64,000 nucleotides of DNA from Paenibacillus sp. PK3_47 (lineage in GTDB: Bacteria > Bacillota > Bacilli > Paenibacillales > Paenibacillaceae): the NCBI RefSeq assembly GCF_023520895.1, contig NZ_CP026029.1, forward strand, positions 1,054,001-1,118,000. The letters are read 5' to 3'. Below, piece by piece: positions 53,922 to 62,627 of this stretch; position 1 is the stretch's first letter; each line of letters opens with the position of its first letter. The notes beneath the pieces are model-generated. The model was not told where the DNA came from and made no database searches. It saw only the letters and a program-made list of their open reading frames with translations. Both the position numbers and the translations under genes were made by a program.

Positions 53922-54563
53922 TTATGCGCCTTTGATCTCCTGGAACTTCGCCACATACTTCGCGGCCAGCTCGGTAATCTGGTCATAGCGGCCTTCCTTG
54001 GCCGGTGCAGTCAGGTTGCCGCCGATCCCAACAGCGATGCATCCGTTCTTGATCCATTGTCCCATGTTCTCCAGATCCACACCGCCGGTAGGCATAATGT
54101 TAACATGCGGCATCGGCCCCTTAACAGCTTTGACATAGTCTGGTCCGAAGGCGCTGCCCGGGAAGAGCTTCAGCACGTCTACCCCCAGCTTCAGCGCTTC
54201 CTTCATTTCATTCAGCGTCATGCAGCCGGGCATGTAGGAGATGCCGTACAGATTGCACATTTTGGCGGTCTCTTCTTCAAAGGAAGGGCTGACCACAAAT
54301 TCAGAGCCGGCCAGAATAGCAATTCTGGCTGTAAGCGGATCAAGCACCGTGCCTGCACCGATTACCGCTTTGCTTCCATAGTCTGCAACAAGGCGTTTGA
54401 TGGCCACATCCGCATCAGGTGTAGTAAACGTTACTTCGATATTGGTCAGTCCGCCCTCGATACAGGCAACAGACATACGGTATGCATCGTCCGCATTATC
54501 AGCACGGATTACCGCCACTACGCCAACGGATGTGATATTTTGCAGCACTTTAATTTTTTTCAT
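53922..54563 (-). CDS. eda: KDPG/KHG aldolase
   Basis: A 213-residue class I aldolase that splits 2-keto-3-deoxy-6-phosphogluconate to pyruvate and glyceraldehyde-3-phosphate. The beta/alpha barrel carries the usual VVAVIRADNADDA start, GAGTVLDPLTA, SPSFEEE and LKLFPGSAFGPDYVKAVKGPMP, which contains the Schiff-base Lys (LKLFP), and GGVDLEN at the C-terminal phosphate site. The ATG at 54563 follows GAGAGGAAGTTAATT. It is divergent from kdgK, and the two together form the last steps of uronate breakdown. Confidence 0.95.
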   Translation of the reverse strand: MKKIKVLQNITSVGVVAVIRADNADDAYRMSVACIEGGLTNIEVTFTTPDADVAIKRLVADYGSKAVIGAGTVLDPLTARIAILAGSEFVVSPSFEEETAKMCNLYGISYMPGCMTLNEMKEALKLGVDVLKLFPGSAFGPDYVKAVKGPMPHVNIMPTGGVDLENMGQWIKNGCIAVGIGGNLTAPAKEGRYDQITELAAKYVAKFQEIKGA

Positions 54564-54829
54564 AATTAACTTCCTCTCTCGTATCGGGTATAGGAATGAT
54601 AGAATATAGAACAATAATTTAGATAAACTTTTTTATTTACTTTACTAACACTACTGTTTCTCACCTATCAAAAATAGTAATAATAAAGCGCTCTCCCGTC
54701 AACCTATTTTTATGTGAATTTTTAGTAGAAGTACAGTAAGGAAAAGAAATCCCCTTATAATACAAGGTTTTATTATCACTTTCCTCCTTTATAGATGTTC
54801 AAATGGTCTGCACTAAAGGCAATGCAGCA

Positions 54830-54858
54830 TTGTACAAAACCGATTTATGTGATAATTT
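54830..54858 (+). promoter_or_regulatory. kdgK promoter with candidate LacI-type operator inside
   Basis: TTGTAC (54830-54835), 17 bp, TAATTT (54853-54858), about 55 bp before the kdgK start. The spacer holds AAAACCGATTT (54836-54846), a CG-centred near-palindrome like LacI-family operators. This lies in the 348-bp eda-kdgK gap, which otherwise shows no gene. The proposed regulator is the LacI protein at 56249-57286. Confidence 0.4.
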
Positions 54859-54911
54859 CAAAGTACACATCTTAATACAGGGACTTATAGATGCCCTGAG
54901 GAGGAATATTA

Positions 54912-55865
54912 ATGAGCAAACAGCTGAACGCAGTTACATTCGGGGAGCCGATGGCGATGTTTTATGCCAATGAAGCCGGTCCTCTGCATGAGGTTACTTC
55001 TTTCTCCAAGGCACTGGCGGGAGCGGAGAGCAATGTCGCGACAGGGCTTTCCCGGCTTGAGCACAAGACCGGATATGTTACCAAGCTTGGGGAGGACAAT
55101 TTCGGCCAGTTTATCGCCCTTGCGCTGAACAAGGAAGGAATTGATACAGACAGCATCACGTACACCAAAGAATCCCCGACCGGGATGCTGATCAAATCCA
55201 AGGTGCTCACCGGTGACCCGAAGGTTGAATATTTCCGCAAAAACTCTGCAGCTTCCAAGCTCAGCCTGGCCGACTTTGATGAATCTTATTTCGCAGCTGC
55301 CGGGCATCTGCATGTGACAAGCATTTCTTCCGCACTCTCCAAGACCTGTCATGAGTTCTCGCTGCATGCCATGGAATTCATGAAGAAGAACGGCAAGACA
55401 GTCTCTCTTGACCCCAACTTGCGCCCGACGCTGTGGCCTAATCAGGAAACAATGGTAAACACCATCAACGACCTGGCTACCCGCTGTGACTGGTTCCTCC
55501 CTGGACTCGGCGAGGGTAAAATCCTGACTGGTCTGGATACTCCGGAAGAGATTGCCGGCTACTACCTGGAACGCGGCGTATCCCTTGTTGTGATCAAGCT
55601 TGGACCTGAAGGCGCTTACTACAAGAATTCTGCCGGGGAAGAGGGTTATGTTGAGGGCTTCAAGGTGGAGGAGGTTGTCGATACGGTCGGCGCCGGAGAC
55701 GGTTTTGCCGTTGGCGTGATCAGCGCCATGCTGGAGAGTCTGACTGTAGCTGAGGCCGTAAAACGCGGCAATGCCATCGGTGCCTTGGCCGTAATGTCGC
55801 CGGGAGATATGGACGGACTGCCGAGCCGCGACAAGCTGGAGAAGTTTATGAACGGCGGCGTGTAA
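54912..55865 (+). CDS. kdgK: 2-keto-3-deoxygluconate kinase
   Basis: A 317-residue PfkB-family sugar kinase that phosphorylates 2-keto-3-deoxygluconate for the adjacent aldolase. Features: the FGEPMAMF start typical of KdgK, GAESNVA near residue 37, SLDPNLRP (anion-hole Asn and substrate contacts), and the catalytic base in DTVGAGDGFAVG at about residues 256-267. GAGGAGGA precedes the ATG. The opposite-strand frame of 329 codons is a shadow. It is divergent to eda, and regulation is probably through the LacI gene downstream. Confidence 0.93.
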   Translation: MSKQLNAVTFGEPMAMFYANEAGPLHEVTSFSKALAGAESNVATGLSRLEHKTGYVTKLGEDNFGQFIALALNKEGIDTDSITYTKESPTGMLIKSKVLTGDPKVEYFRKNSAASKLSLADFDESYFAAAGHLHVTSISSALSKTCHEFSLHAMEFMKKNGKTVSLDPNLRPTLWPNQETMVNTINDLATRCDWFLPGLGEGKILTGLDTPEEIAGYYLERGVSLVVIKLGPEGAYYKNSAGEEGYVEGFKVEEVVDTVGAGDGFAVGVISAMLESLTVAEAVKRGNAIGALAVMSPGDMDGLPSRDKLEKFMNGGV

Positions 55866-55925
55866 AAGGCGCCAATTACGCTCAAGGATATCATTCAATT
55901 ATTATCCAAACATTTATTATAAAAA

Positions 55926-56066
55926 GTGGCTCATAACAGCGTACTCTGATTAATCTAAGTCGAATTTCTCCATCTAATTCTCGCTCATTCGCTGGAGTTG
56001 CGCAGTTAGTTGGAAAAACTCCACTTAAATGTTCTGATTTCATCACTAAGGCGGGTTATGAGCCAC
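55926..56066. repeat. 12-bp inverted repeat enclosing the first two palindromes
   Basis: GTGGCTCATAAC (55926-55937) and GTTATGAGCCAC (56055-56066) are perfect complements 117 bp apart. They enclose the first two palindromes of the cassette below and touch the third. Confidence 0.7.
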
Positions 56067-56142
56067 AATAGGTGGAGGATTTCCAGCTAATTCCCGCAGA
56101 TGACGAAAAGTCCTTGAATTAGGCGGAGAAAATCGAGTTAAG
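55955..56142. repeat. Four-palindrome cassette between kdgK and LacI gene
   Basis: Four degenerate palindromes of the type TTAGNTGGA-N4-TCCANCTAA begin at 55955, 56006, 56069 and 56119. Right-half anchors are at 55969, 56020, 56082 and 56133 (spacings 51, 62, 51). The clearest is at 56006-56028. They occupy the 383-bp convergent gap between kdgK and the LacI gene. Sequence and order match the cassette at 59425-59611. Confidence 0.8.
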
Positions 56143-56196
56143 TGTTGGAGTACCTTTTTTCTGGCCTGATGCTCGGCTCCGCAACATCATGAACTC

Positions 56197-56239
56197 AAAA
56201 AGCCCCTCACAGTTGAATGGGAACTGTGAGGGGCTTTTT
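56197..56239 (-). terminator. Strong terminator after the kdgR-like LacI gene
   Basis: A perfect 18-bp stem, AAAAAGCCCCTCACAGTT with AACTGTGAGGGGCTTTTT around GAATGGG. T-runs form the stem base on both strands, so it can serve both convergent genes. Confidence 0.95.
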
Positions 56240-56248
56240 GCTGTTCAA

Positions 56249-57286
56249 TTATAAACCGGTTTGTTTCCCTTGAGCCGGCTGCTGGACAGATTGGCCCAGC
56301 TGAAGCGCCGGAGGAAAACGGTAAGTAATCGGCACAGAGTCGTCCTGATCCTCGATCAGTGACAGCATGATCTTGGCTGCCTGCATGCCCATCTCGTAGG
56401 CAGGCTGGCGGATCGTTGTGATCGCCGGATTATAAATCCTTGCGAACTCGGCGTCATCAATGCCGATGACGGACAGCTCGCCGGGGATGGCGATGGCATG
56501 GCGGTTGGCGTATTTGAGGATCTCCCCTAATACGAGATCATTGGCGGCGAGCAGCGCCGTCGGCGGCTGCGGCAATCTGAGCAGCTCATCCAGCGCTGCA
56601 GAGATTTCTTCCCTCGGGACACTGCGCATGTACAGGTCATTGAGTGGCACCCCCGCCTCTTCCATGGCCTTCTTATAGCCGCTCATTCTTTCTTTGCGCG
56701 GAGTGATGGCATGTTCGCCGAGCGGCAGCGACAGGATCGCGATGTCCTCATGGCCGTGCCGGGTAAGCTCCTTAACCGCCGTCTTCACCGCCATTTCGTT
56801 ATCGAGCAGCAGGCTGCGGGTAGTAACGCCCTCCACCAGCCGGTCCATCAGGACGAGCGGATATTCCGCCTCAAGCAGCCGGGTATAGGCTGCCGGGTCA
56901 TTCCCGGCAGGAAATATGATCAGGCCGTCCACCTGACGGGCCACCAGCGTCTCCACATAGGTATTCTCTTTGTCGGCATTCTCGTCAGAATTGCAGATAA
57001 TGACCTGGATTCCGTGCCGCTGCAGCTCATTCTCAATCGCCCGGATGCACTGTATGGACAGCGAATAATCGATATTGGCGACAATGATTCCGACCATATG
57101 CGTCCGGTTCTGCTTCAGGCTGCGGGCCAGTCCGTTCGGCTGATAATTCAGCTCCTCAATGACATCCGCAATCCGGTTCTTCGTCGCCTCGCTCATATAT
57201 TTAAACCGTTTATTCAAAAATTGCGAGACCGTGCTCTTCGACACTCCCGCCCTCTGGGCCACATCTTCAATCGTCAGCTTCTTCAT
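56249..57286 (-). CDS. LacI-family transcription regulator, probably KdgR-like
   Basis: A 345-residue repressor. The N-terminal helix-turn-helix (TIEDVAQRAGVSKSTVSQFLN) and hinge helix (NYQPNGLARSLKQNRT) precede a periplasmic-binding-protein-like effector domain. It binds DNA as a dimer. Position next to kdgK/eda and the LacI-type operator candidate in the kdgK promoter suggest it regulates ketodeoxygluconate use, with KDG or KDPG as the likely inducer. That is inference from context. TGGAGCGGACAAG precedes the ATG. Confidence 0.85.
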   Translation of the reverse strand: MKKLTIEDVAQRAGVSKSTVSQFLNKRFKYMSEATKNRIADVIEELNYQPNGLARSLKQNRTHMVGIIVANIDYSLSIQCIRAIENELQRHGIQVIICNSDENADKENTYVETLVARQVDGLIIFPAGNDPAAYTRLLEAEYPLVLMDRLVEGVTTRSLLLDNEMAVKTAVKELTRHGHEDIAILSLPLGEHAITPRKERMSGYKKAMEEAGVPLNDLYMRSVPREEISAALDELLRLPQPPTALLAANDLVLGEILKYANRHAIAIPGELSVIGIDDAEFARIYNPAITTIRQPAYEMGMQAAKIMLSLIEDQDDSVPITYRFPPALQLGQSVQQPAQGKQTGL

Positions 57287-57310
57287 CTTGTCCGCTCCAC
57301 TTCTTCAAAT

Positions 57311-57356
57311 AAAAAAAGCCATACCTTTGATATTATCAAAAGTATAGCTTTTTTTT
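57311..57356 (-). terminator. Bidirectional hairpin between the third anti-sigma partner and LacI
   Basis: AAGCCATACCTTTGATA pairs with TATCAAAAGTATAGCTT (two mismatches), flanked by seven A and eight T. It acts after the gene ending at 57400. The central TTTGATA-T-TATCAAA is a perfect palindrome that could also be an operator for the LacI gene starting at 57286. Confidence 0.75.
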
Positions 57357-57399
57357 AGTAAATTATCTAGTAATCAATATTTATGAGGCGGAATGCGTC

Positions 57400-58587
57400 T
57401 TAATTGACGAACTTTGACGGATCATACTTTTCACCGTATTCCTCGAGCCACCAATCTTCAAGCCACTGCTGGCCGGTCAGCATGCTGATTTCTATCTCGC
57501 GTTCCTCACCATTAACTTCATAATGTGCCACATAATACTTCACTTCTTTATCAATAGCAAGTTTATTATAATACTCCTTTACAGTCCGAATCCTTTCCTC
57601 TGTAGTAACTGTTCCTGTGACCACCCGCTTACTCCCTGAAGCAACATCATACAACTCGGCCACTTGGGTAACTCCACCTTGTCCATCCTCCTTGTAGTCC
57701 ACCATCAGCAGTTCTTCCCTGTCCTGATCCACAGCTACAAATGCTTTGTACAAGGTGAATAATGTATTATTGATTGTAAAAAGATCCTTAGGAGCCGTTA
57801 TTTCTCCCGCAGCTGCTTTTCTAAGATTAATTGCTGAAACTGTGGCCGTGTTAAGACTTTCCGCTTTTTCTCTTCCCAGGGTGTAAGACCCGTGAGTAAA
57901 TAGCAGGTAATCTCCCGCACCAAGAATGTAGCCTAATTCATAATAGGTCTGCGCACCGCCGGCATACAGCGGGAAGGTATACAGCCTATGAGCCGTTTCG
58001 ACGGACAGCTCTGAATGACCTTTTGGCGTCAGGTACAGGGTGTACGGCTCGGTATTATGGGTGTAATTCTGCTTCAGGTAATTCTCCATAGGCGGGGGTG
58101 GAGACCATACTATACCCAGCTCTGTTTCCACAGCTTTCGCACGACTCTTGTTTGTGGCATGTGATACAGGCATGTAATATTGTTCCCCTCCAAATTGAAA
58201 CTTTGCAGTGCTCATATTCGATCTAAGCCCCTGCGACGCCGATGAAGGAGAAGCCGACGGTGAGGCTGACGGCTGCACAGCAGCAGATGCAGGATCTTTG
58301 AACAGGGTAGCGATCCGTTCGCTATAACCGCCCTTTCCCAATCCGCCCATCGGCCAGACCAGAATTCCGAACAGGAGGATGGCTGACAATCCGGCGATAC
58401 TGAAACTTTTAGGCGATAGAAGCCTCCTGCCGGCCGCAGAGCGTTTCTCCGCTGCCAGCTCGATCCGGGCCATCAGCTCCGGGGTGAAGCCGTCCTTCTG
58501 AAACGGACCCTGCCGTTTGGCCTGCCATATCCATTCCGGGGTGTCATTTCCCGTGTTTGATGCATTTGCCGTCTCTTTGTTCATCAT
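57400..58587 (-). CDS. Membrane partner of the third ECF sigma, probable anti-sigma factor
   Basis: A 395-residue protein with a cytoplasmic N-terminus (about 60 residues), one transmembrane segment near residues 63-85 (FSIAGLSAILLFGILVWPMG) and an extracellular domain of about 300 residues without a named family. Overlap with the sigma gene (ATG ATG across the sigma stop) and layout make it the likely membrane-held regulator. No zinc-finger motif is visible. A Ser/Pro/Ala linker stands at about 100-115. The end (GEKYDPSKFVN) is acidic and polar. Function is inferred from position. Confidence 0.6.
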   Translation of the reverse strand: MMNKETANASNTGNDTPEWIWQAKRQGPFQKDGFTPELMARIELAAEKRSAAGRRLLSPKSFSIAGLSAILLFGILVWPMGGLGKGGYSERIATLFKDPASAAVQPSASPSASPSSASQGLRSNMSTAKFQFGGEQYYMPVSHATNKSRAKAVETELGIVWSPPPPMENYLKQNYTHNTEPYTLYLTPKGHSELSVETAHRLYTFPLYAGGAQTYYELGYILGAGDYLLFTHGSYTLGREKAESLNTATVSAINLRKAAAGEITAPKDLFTINNTLFTLYKAFVAVDQDREELLMVDYKEDGQGGVTQVAELYDVASGSKRVVTGTVTTEERIRTVKEYYNKLAIDKEVKYYVAHYEVNGEEREIEISMLTGQQWLEDWWLEEYGEKYDPSKFVN

Positions 58588-59120
58588 CGTTCATCCTCCT
58601 CCAGCGCCTTTCTCATGTTGTCCCTGGCCCGGGACAGACGGGATTTGACCGTTCCTTCCGCCACACCAAGCAGCTGCGCCATTTCTCCGGTCGACAGCCC
58701 CTGCTGGATTTCCAGCACCAGCACTTCCCGGTGCTTGTCAGGCAGTTCCATAATCAGCTCCCAGATCCGGTTGACATACTGGTTGCTGATCGCCTCTTTT
58801 TCCGCAGATAACGCCTGTCCGGGAGCCTGCCCGTTCCCCAGCGGAGCAAACCGGCGCCAGAAGCTGCTTCGCCTCCAGCTGAAGGCGGTATTGCGTGTGA
58901 TCGTCAGCAGCCAGGTTTTCAAGGTCGCGTTCCCGCGATATTTGCCGATATTCCGGTAGGCCTTCAGGAACACCTCCTGGCTGATGTCATTCGCCTGCTC
59001 CCGGCTGCGGGTCAGAAAAAACGCATAATGCCACACATCCGATCCATAGGTCTCCATCATCTCCCGCAGCGTCAAAGCCGGCGTATAAGCCATTGCGTAA
59101 GGCAGTTCTTCACTTTGCAT
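58584..59120 (-). CDS. ECF RNA polymerase sigma factor (third pair)
   Basis: A 178-residue ECF sigma factor. Region 2 has ANDISQEVFLKAYRNIGKYR and LKTWLLTITRNTAFSWRR. Region 4 has STGEMAQLLGVAEGTVKSRLSRAR. I prefer the ATG at 59120 because AGAGGTGA lies eight bases before it; a GTG at 59132 overlaps that site. It overlaps its membrane partner gene. An ECF-type promoter candidate lies 24-51 bp upstream. Confidence 0.93.
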   Translation of the reverse strand: MQSEELPYAMAYTPALTLREMMETYGSDVWHYAFFLTRSREQANDISQEVFLKAYRNIGKYRGNATLKTWLLTITRNTAFSWRRSSFWRRFAPLGNGQAPGQALSAEKEAISNQYVNRIWELIMELPDKHREVLVLEIQQGLSTGEMAQLLGVAEGTVKSRLSRARDNMRKALEEDER

Positions 59121-59143
59121 ATCCTCTCTCACCTCTTGCCCAA

Positions 59144-59171
59144 TAAGACTCTTCAGGCCGCCTTTGGTTCC
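59144..59171 (-). promoter_or_regulatory. Candidate autoregulated ECF promoter for the third pair
   Basis: On the minus strand GGAACC (59171-59166), 16 bp, GTCTTA (59149-59144). It has the same GAACC and 16-bp layout as at 27982-28009. Confidence 0.5.
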
Positions 59172-59424
59172 CTCTTTTTCCCAAGATAATCAACAAAATT
59201 TTTAACGCAAAAAAGTTATGTATTTACGCTGTATACCAAACCTGCTGCAAGGTACATTCATTCGTGCCCCTTGTGAAGTCTCCACTCATCGAGTGATTGT
59301 ATTTTCGTGCATCAGGAACGTTCAACAATGTGCGATATTATTCATTCTGATATAACACATGTAAATCTGCTGATCTATGATTAATTGTGCTAAAGCCTGC
59401 TTTTGGGTGAAAGCTGCAGGGCCT

Positions 59425-59611
59425 CAGTTGGATTTCCTCCATCTAATCCTCTCCATTTTGAACATTTATGATCTTTAGTTGGAAATTCTCCAGCTATTTG
59501 GACGGAAAAAGGTCTTTAGAAGCTTATCAAGCACAATTAAGTGGAGTTTTTCCCACTAGTGTTGCACTACCGGTATTTTCCGAATAATTAGATGGAGAAA
59601 TTCCACTTAGC
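59425..59611. repeat. Four-palindrome cassette upstream of the LacI-ABC operon
   Basis: Palindromes begin at 59425, 59475, 59537 and 59588. Right-half anchors (TCCA) are at 59438, 59489, 59552 and 59602 (spacings 51, 63, 50). Copies: TTAGTTGGAAATTCTCCA-type and TTAGATGGAGAAATTCCA-type. Linkers resemble those of the cassette at 55955 (CTCCATCTAATCCTC against CTCCATCTAATTCTC). It lies inside the 746-bp divergent gap (59121-59866), which otherwise holds the two promoters and AT-rich sequence. Confidence 0.8.
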
Positions 59612-59786
59612 TGGTCGGTACGTGCTCCCTGAAAACATTTTCCGCCCGAATCTGTGGAAATCTGCTGCAGAAAGTGAAATAGAACCCGCCCCCCATTTTA
59701 TCCTCAGAAATATCAGCAATACAAAATTACTTAATTTCAACGTAAAATAAGTCTATTTTTTTCGTTATTTTTATCGTTTTTATCCG

Positions 59787-59815
59787 TTGTTACCAGTGTA
59801 ATACAGGAATATAAT
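59787..59815 (+). promoter_or_regulatory. Sigma-A promoter of the LacI-ABC operon
   Basis: TTGTTA (59787-59792), 17 bp, TATAAT (59810-59815), 51 bp before the TTG start of the regulator gene. A short GCTGC-ACTT-GCAGC hairpin follows at about 59837-59850. Confidence 0.75.
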
Positions 59816-59866
59816 AACTACGATTAAGTAAAAGCTGCTGCACTTGCAGCAAAGCGGGGGATTCTT

Positions 59867-60856
59867 TTGAGGACAAAAAAAGTGACCATCACCCATATCG
59901 CCAAGGCTCTGGGATTGTCTACGGTTTCGGTCAGCAGAGCACTGGCGAATCAGCCGGGGATCAGCGATGAACAGAGGGCAAAGATTACAGCAAAAGCGGC
60001 CGAGATGGGTTATGTCAAGCCGAGAAGGCAGACTCCAGCAAGAATCCTGGTCCTGCACCAGAAGCCTTACCAGCACGATAACAGCAATTTCAGCTACATG
60101 GTACAGGGCATTGAGGAGGCGCTCCAGCAGGCGGACACGGACTACAGCATTGAATTTGTGGATAAGGACAAACAGAGCAGGCTCATCCTGCCCTATCGTT
60201 TAAGCAAGGGTTTCAAATTCGACGGAGTGATCTTTATCGGCAGGTTCAACGCAGACTACATTTCCCTTATCCAGAGGGAGATTCCGAATCTGATTCTGTA
60301 TCTGGGCTATTCTCCGGCCTATGATTACGACAGCGTATGGTTCAGCTTCCTCCATGCCGGCTACAAGCAGTGTAAATATCTGATCGACCGCGGGCATACC
60401 CGGATCGGATTTATCGGCGACCTCAGCGCTTACCGGAACAAGGAAAAGAAAACAGGCATTACCTCCGCCCTTGAAGAGCATGGGCTGCCTGTTGACGGGA
60501 CGCTTTTTTGGGAGCGGGGTGAAGCGGTGGAAAGCAGACTGTCCGGACTGATTACGGAAGGGCTGCTGCCGACTGCTATCATTTGTGATCATGACCACAC
60601 CGCCGTTGAGCTGATCCGGGGGCTGCGGGAGCGCGGTCTTAACGTGCCGGAGGATGTGTCAATTCTCAGCAGCGGCAATACGGAGGTGTCCGCCTTTTCG
60701 CTGCCCGCGCTGACCACTATGGATTTGAATATCGAATATTCCTGCCGCACAGTTGTAGCCACGCTGCTCAAACGGATTGCCGACCCGCTGAAGCCTGCCG
60801 AGAACATTGCCATTCTGAGTACGCTTGTAGAAAGAGAGTCTGTAAGAACGATCTAA
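59867..60856 (+). CDS. LacI-family regulator of the ABC exporter operon
   Basis: A 329-residue LacI-type regulator. The helix-turn-helix is VTITHIAKALGLSTVSVSRALANQ, and the effector domain is periplasmic-binding-protein-like. It starts at TTG (59867) behind GCGGGGG; no ATG is nearby. It lies 28 bp upstream of two ABC exporter genes in the same direction, with no terminator between, so it should be cotranscribed with them and probably controls them. LacI proteins usually sense sugars, so a sugar-like signal is possible. Confidence 0.88.
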   Translation: MRTKKVTITHIAKALGLSTVSVSRALANQPGISDEQRAKITAKAAEMGYVKPRRQTPARILVLHQKPYQHDNSNFSYMVQGIEEALQQADTDYSIEFVDKDKQSRLILPYRLSKGFKFDGVIFIGRFNADYISLIQREIPNLILYLGYSPAYDYDSVWFSFLHAGYKQCKYLIDRGHTRIGFIGDLSAYRNKEKKTGITSALEEHGLPVDGTLFWERGEAVESRLSGLITEGLLPTAIICDHDHTAVELIRGLRERGLNVPEDVSILSSGNTEVSAFSLPALTTMDLNIEYSCRTVVATLLKRIADPLKPAENIAILSTLVERESVRTI

Positions 60857-60884
60857 TCTGTGCTTTACAAAAGGTGGGGAATTC

Positions 60885-62627
60885 ATGAATTCTTCTGTAC
60901 TGCGGCACTTCTTCAACACCCGTAAGCTCAGCTATATCATCGGATTTACGTTCATGTTCGCTGCTTCGTTTATTCAGACTTTATTCCCGAAGGTGCTGGG
61001 GAGTACGGTGGATCTGATGAAGAACAGCGGCTTTGAAGTCCGGGAAGTCATGCGCCAGGTGCTGTGGATGCTGCTGATTGCCGCCGGGGTTTTTGTCTGT
61101 ACTTTTATATGGAGAAACATCATTATCGTTAACGCACGTAACCTGGAATGTTATTTCCGCGAAGAGCTGGTCCGGCATCTGCTGAAGCTCTCTCCTTCCT
61201 TCTATAACACGCGCAAAACAGGCGACCTGATCGCCTATGCCATCAATGACATTTCAGCGGTGCGGATGACCTTCGGTCCGGCGACGGCGATGTCTTTTAA
61301 CGGAATCATCGTCTGCATCTCCTCAATCTACTTCATGTTCGCTACTGTCGATGCACGTCTTACTTTCTTCACGCTCGCTCCCCTGCCCTTCATTATTGTG
61401 CTGATGCTGATCAGCAGCCGCAAGGTGCAGACCCGCTTCAGAACGGTGCAGGAGCAATTCGGGGCCGTATCCGACCGTGTACAGGAAAATATCTCAGGTA
61501 TCCGTGTCATCAAGGCCTACGTGCAGGAGCGTGCGGAGATGGAACGGTTCAGCGAACTGAGCAGCCGGATGAAGCAGGCCAATCTCAACCTCATCAGAAT
61601 TTCCGCCGCCCTTCCGGCCATGATCGAGTTCGGTTTTGCCGTCTGCTTTGTGATCAATCTGGCTTATGGCAGCACTATGGTGCTGAGGGGGGAGATCAGT
61701 GTCGGTGACTTTGTTGCTTTTAACGGGTACTTAAGCCTGATCGTCAGCCCTATTGTGTCCATAGGCAGAATTGTTACGATTTTTCAGCGGGGAATCGCCT
61801 CTCTAGGCCGTCTGCATGAAATTTTGGGCGTTCAGCCTGGGATTGCCGATGCTCCGCAAGCGGTGCAGACCCGTCCTGACGGTGCTGTGGAGCTGCATCA
61901 TCTTACTTTTCAATATGACGGCTCTGACACGCCTGCACTCCATGATATTACCCTCACGCTTCCCAAAGGGCATACCCTGGGCATTACCGGCCGCTCCGGC
62001 TCAGGCAAAAGCACACTTGCCGCTCTTCTCCTGCGTCTTTATAACACAGAACCCGGGATGATCTCGCTTGACGGCAGGGATGTGAACCAGTATGCGCTGG
62101 ACGCTTTGCGTGAAGGAATCGGATATGTTCCGCAGGATACGTTTGTGTTTGCCGCTACAGTGAAAGATAATATCGCTTTTTTCAAGGAAGGGTACAGCGA
62201 TGATGAGGTTCGTCAGGCCGCCGGGCTCTCCATGATTGCAGACAGTATCGAGGGGTTTCCTGGCGGCTATGACACGATTCTGGGTGAACGCGGCGTCAAT
62301 CTGTCAGGCGGACAAAAGCAGCGGATGGCGATCGCACGCGCCCTGATCCGCAAACCTTCTGTACTTATTCTGGATGATGCGCTCTCAGCGGTCGATGCCG
62401 TTACGGAGGGTCAAATTCTGGCCAATCTGCGGCAGACCCGCAAAGGCAAAACCAATATTCTCATCTCCCACCGGGTGTCAGGCATTATGGAGGCGGATGA
62501 AATTATCGTGCTTGATAAAGGCGTTATTGCCGAACGCGGAACGCATGAGCAGCTGCTGCAGAAAGGGGGCCTGTACTTTGATATCTACACCGAACAGCAT
62601 GAAGAAGATCAGCCGGCAATCTCCTAA
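60885..62627 (+). CDS. ABC exporter half-transporter (YheI/BmrC-like)
   Basis: A 580-residue exporter half with an N-terminal six-helix transmembrane domain (about 1-310) and a C-terminal ATPase. Walker A GRSGSGKST lies at about residues 369-377, the signature LSGGQKQR at 473-480, and Walker B LILDDALSAVD at about 494-504. The Walker B ends in Asp-Asp rather than Asp-Glu: the catalytic Glu position is Asp, as in BmrC-type subunits that form the degenerate site of heterodimers. AAGGTGGGG precedes the ATG. The partner is the overlapping next gene. Confidence 0.88.
   Translation: MNSSVLRHFFNTRKLSYIIGFTFMFAASFIQTLFPKVLGSTVDLMKNSGFEVREVMRQVLWMLLIAAGVFVCTFIWRNIIIVNARNLECYFREELVRHLLKLSPSFYNTRKTGDLIAYAINDISAVRMTFGPATAMSFNGIIVCISSIYFMFATVDARLTFFTLAPLPFIIVLMLISSRKVQTRFRTVQEQFGAVSDRVQENISGIRVIKAYVQERAEMERFSELSSRMKQANLNLIRISAALPAMIEFGFAVCFVINLAYGSTMVLRGEISVGDFVAFNGYLSLIVSPIVSIGRIVTIFQRGIASLGRLHEILGVQPGIADAPQAVQTRPDGAVELHHLTFQYDGSDTPALHDITLTLPKGHTLGITGRSGSGKSTLAALLLRLYNTEPGMISLDGRDVNQYALDALREGIGYVPQDTFVFAATVKDNIAFFKEGYSDDEVRQAAGLSMIADSIEGFPGGYDTILGERGVNLSGGQKQRMAIARALIRKPSVLILDDALSAVDAVTEGQILANLRQTRKGKTNILISHRVSGIMEADEIIVLDKGVIAERGTHEQLLQKGGLYFDIYTEQHEEDQPAIS

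Noticed and set aside
54909..55898. 329-codon minus-strand frame opposite kdgK
   Set aside because: It lies wholly over kdgK, whose product matches PfkB kinases from end to end, and has no recognisable domain.
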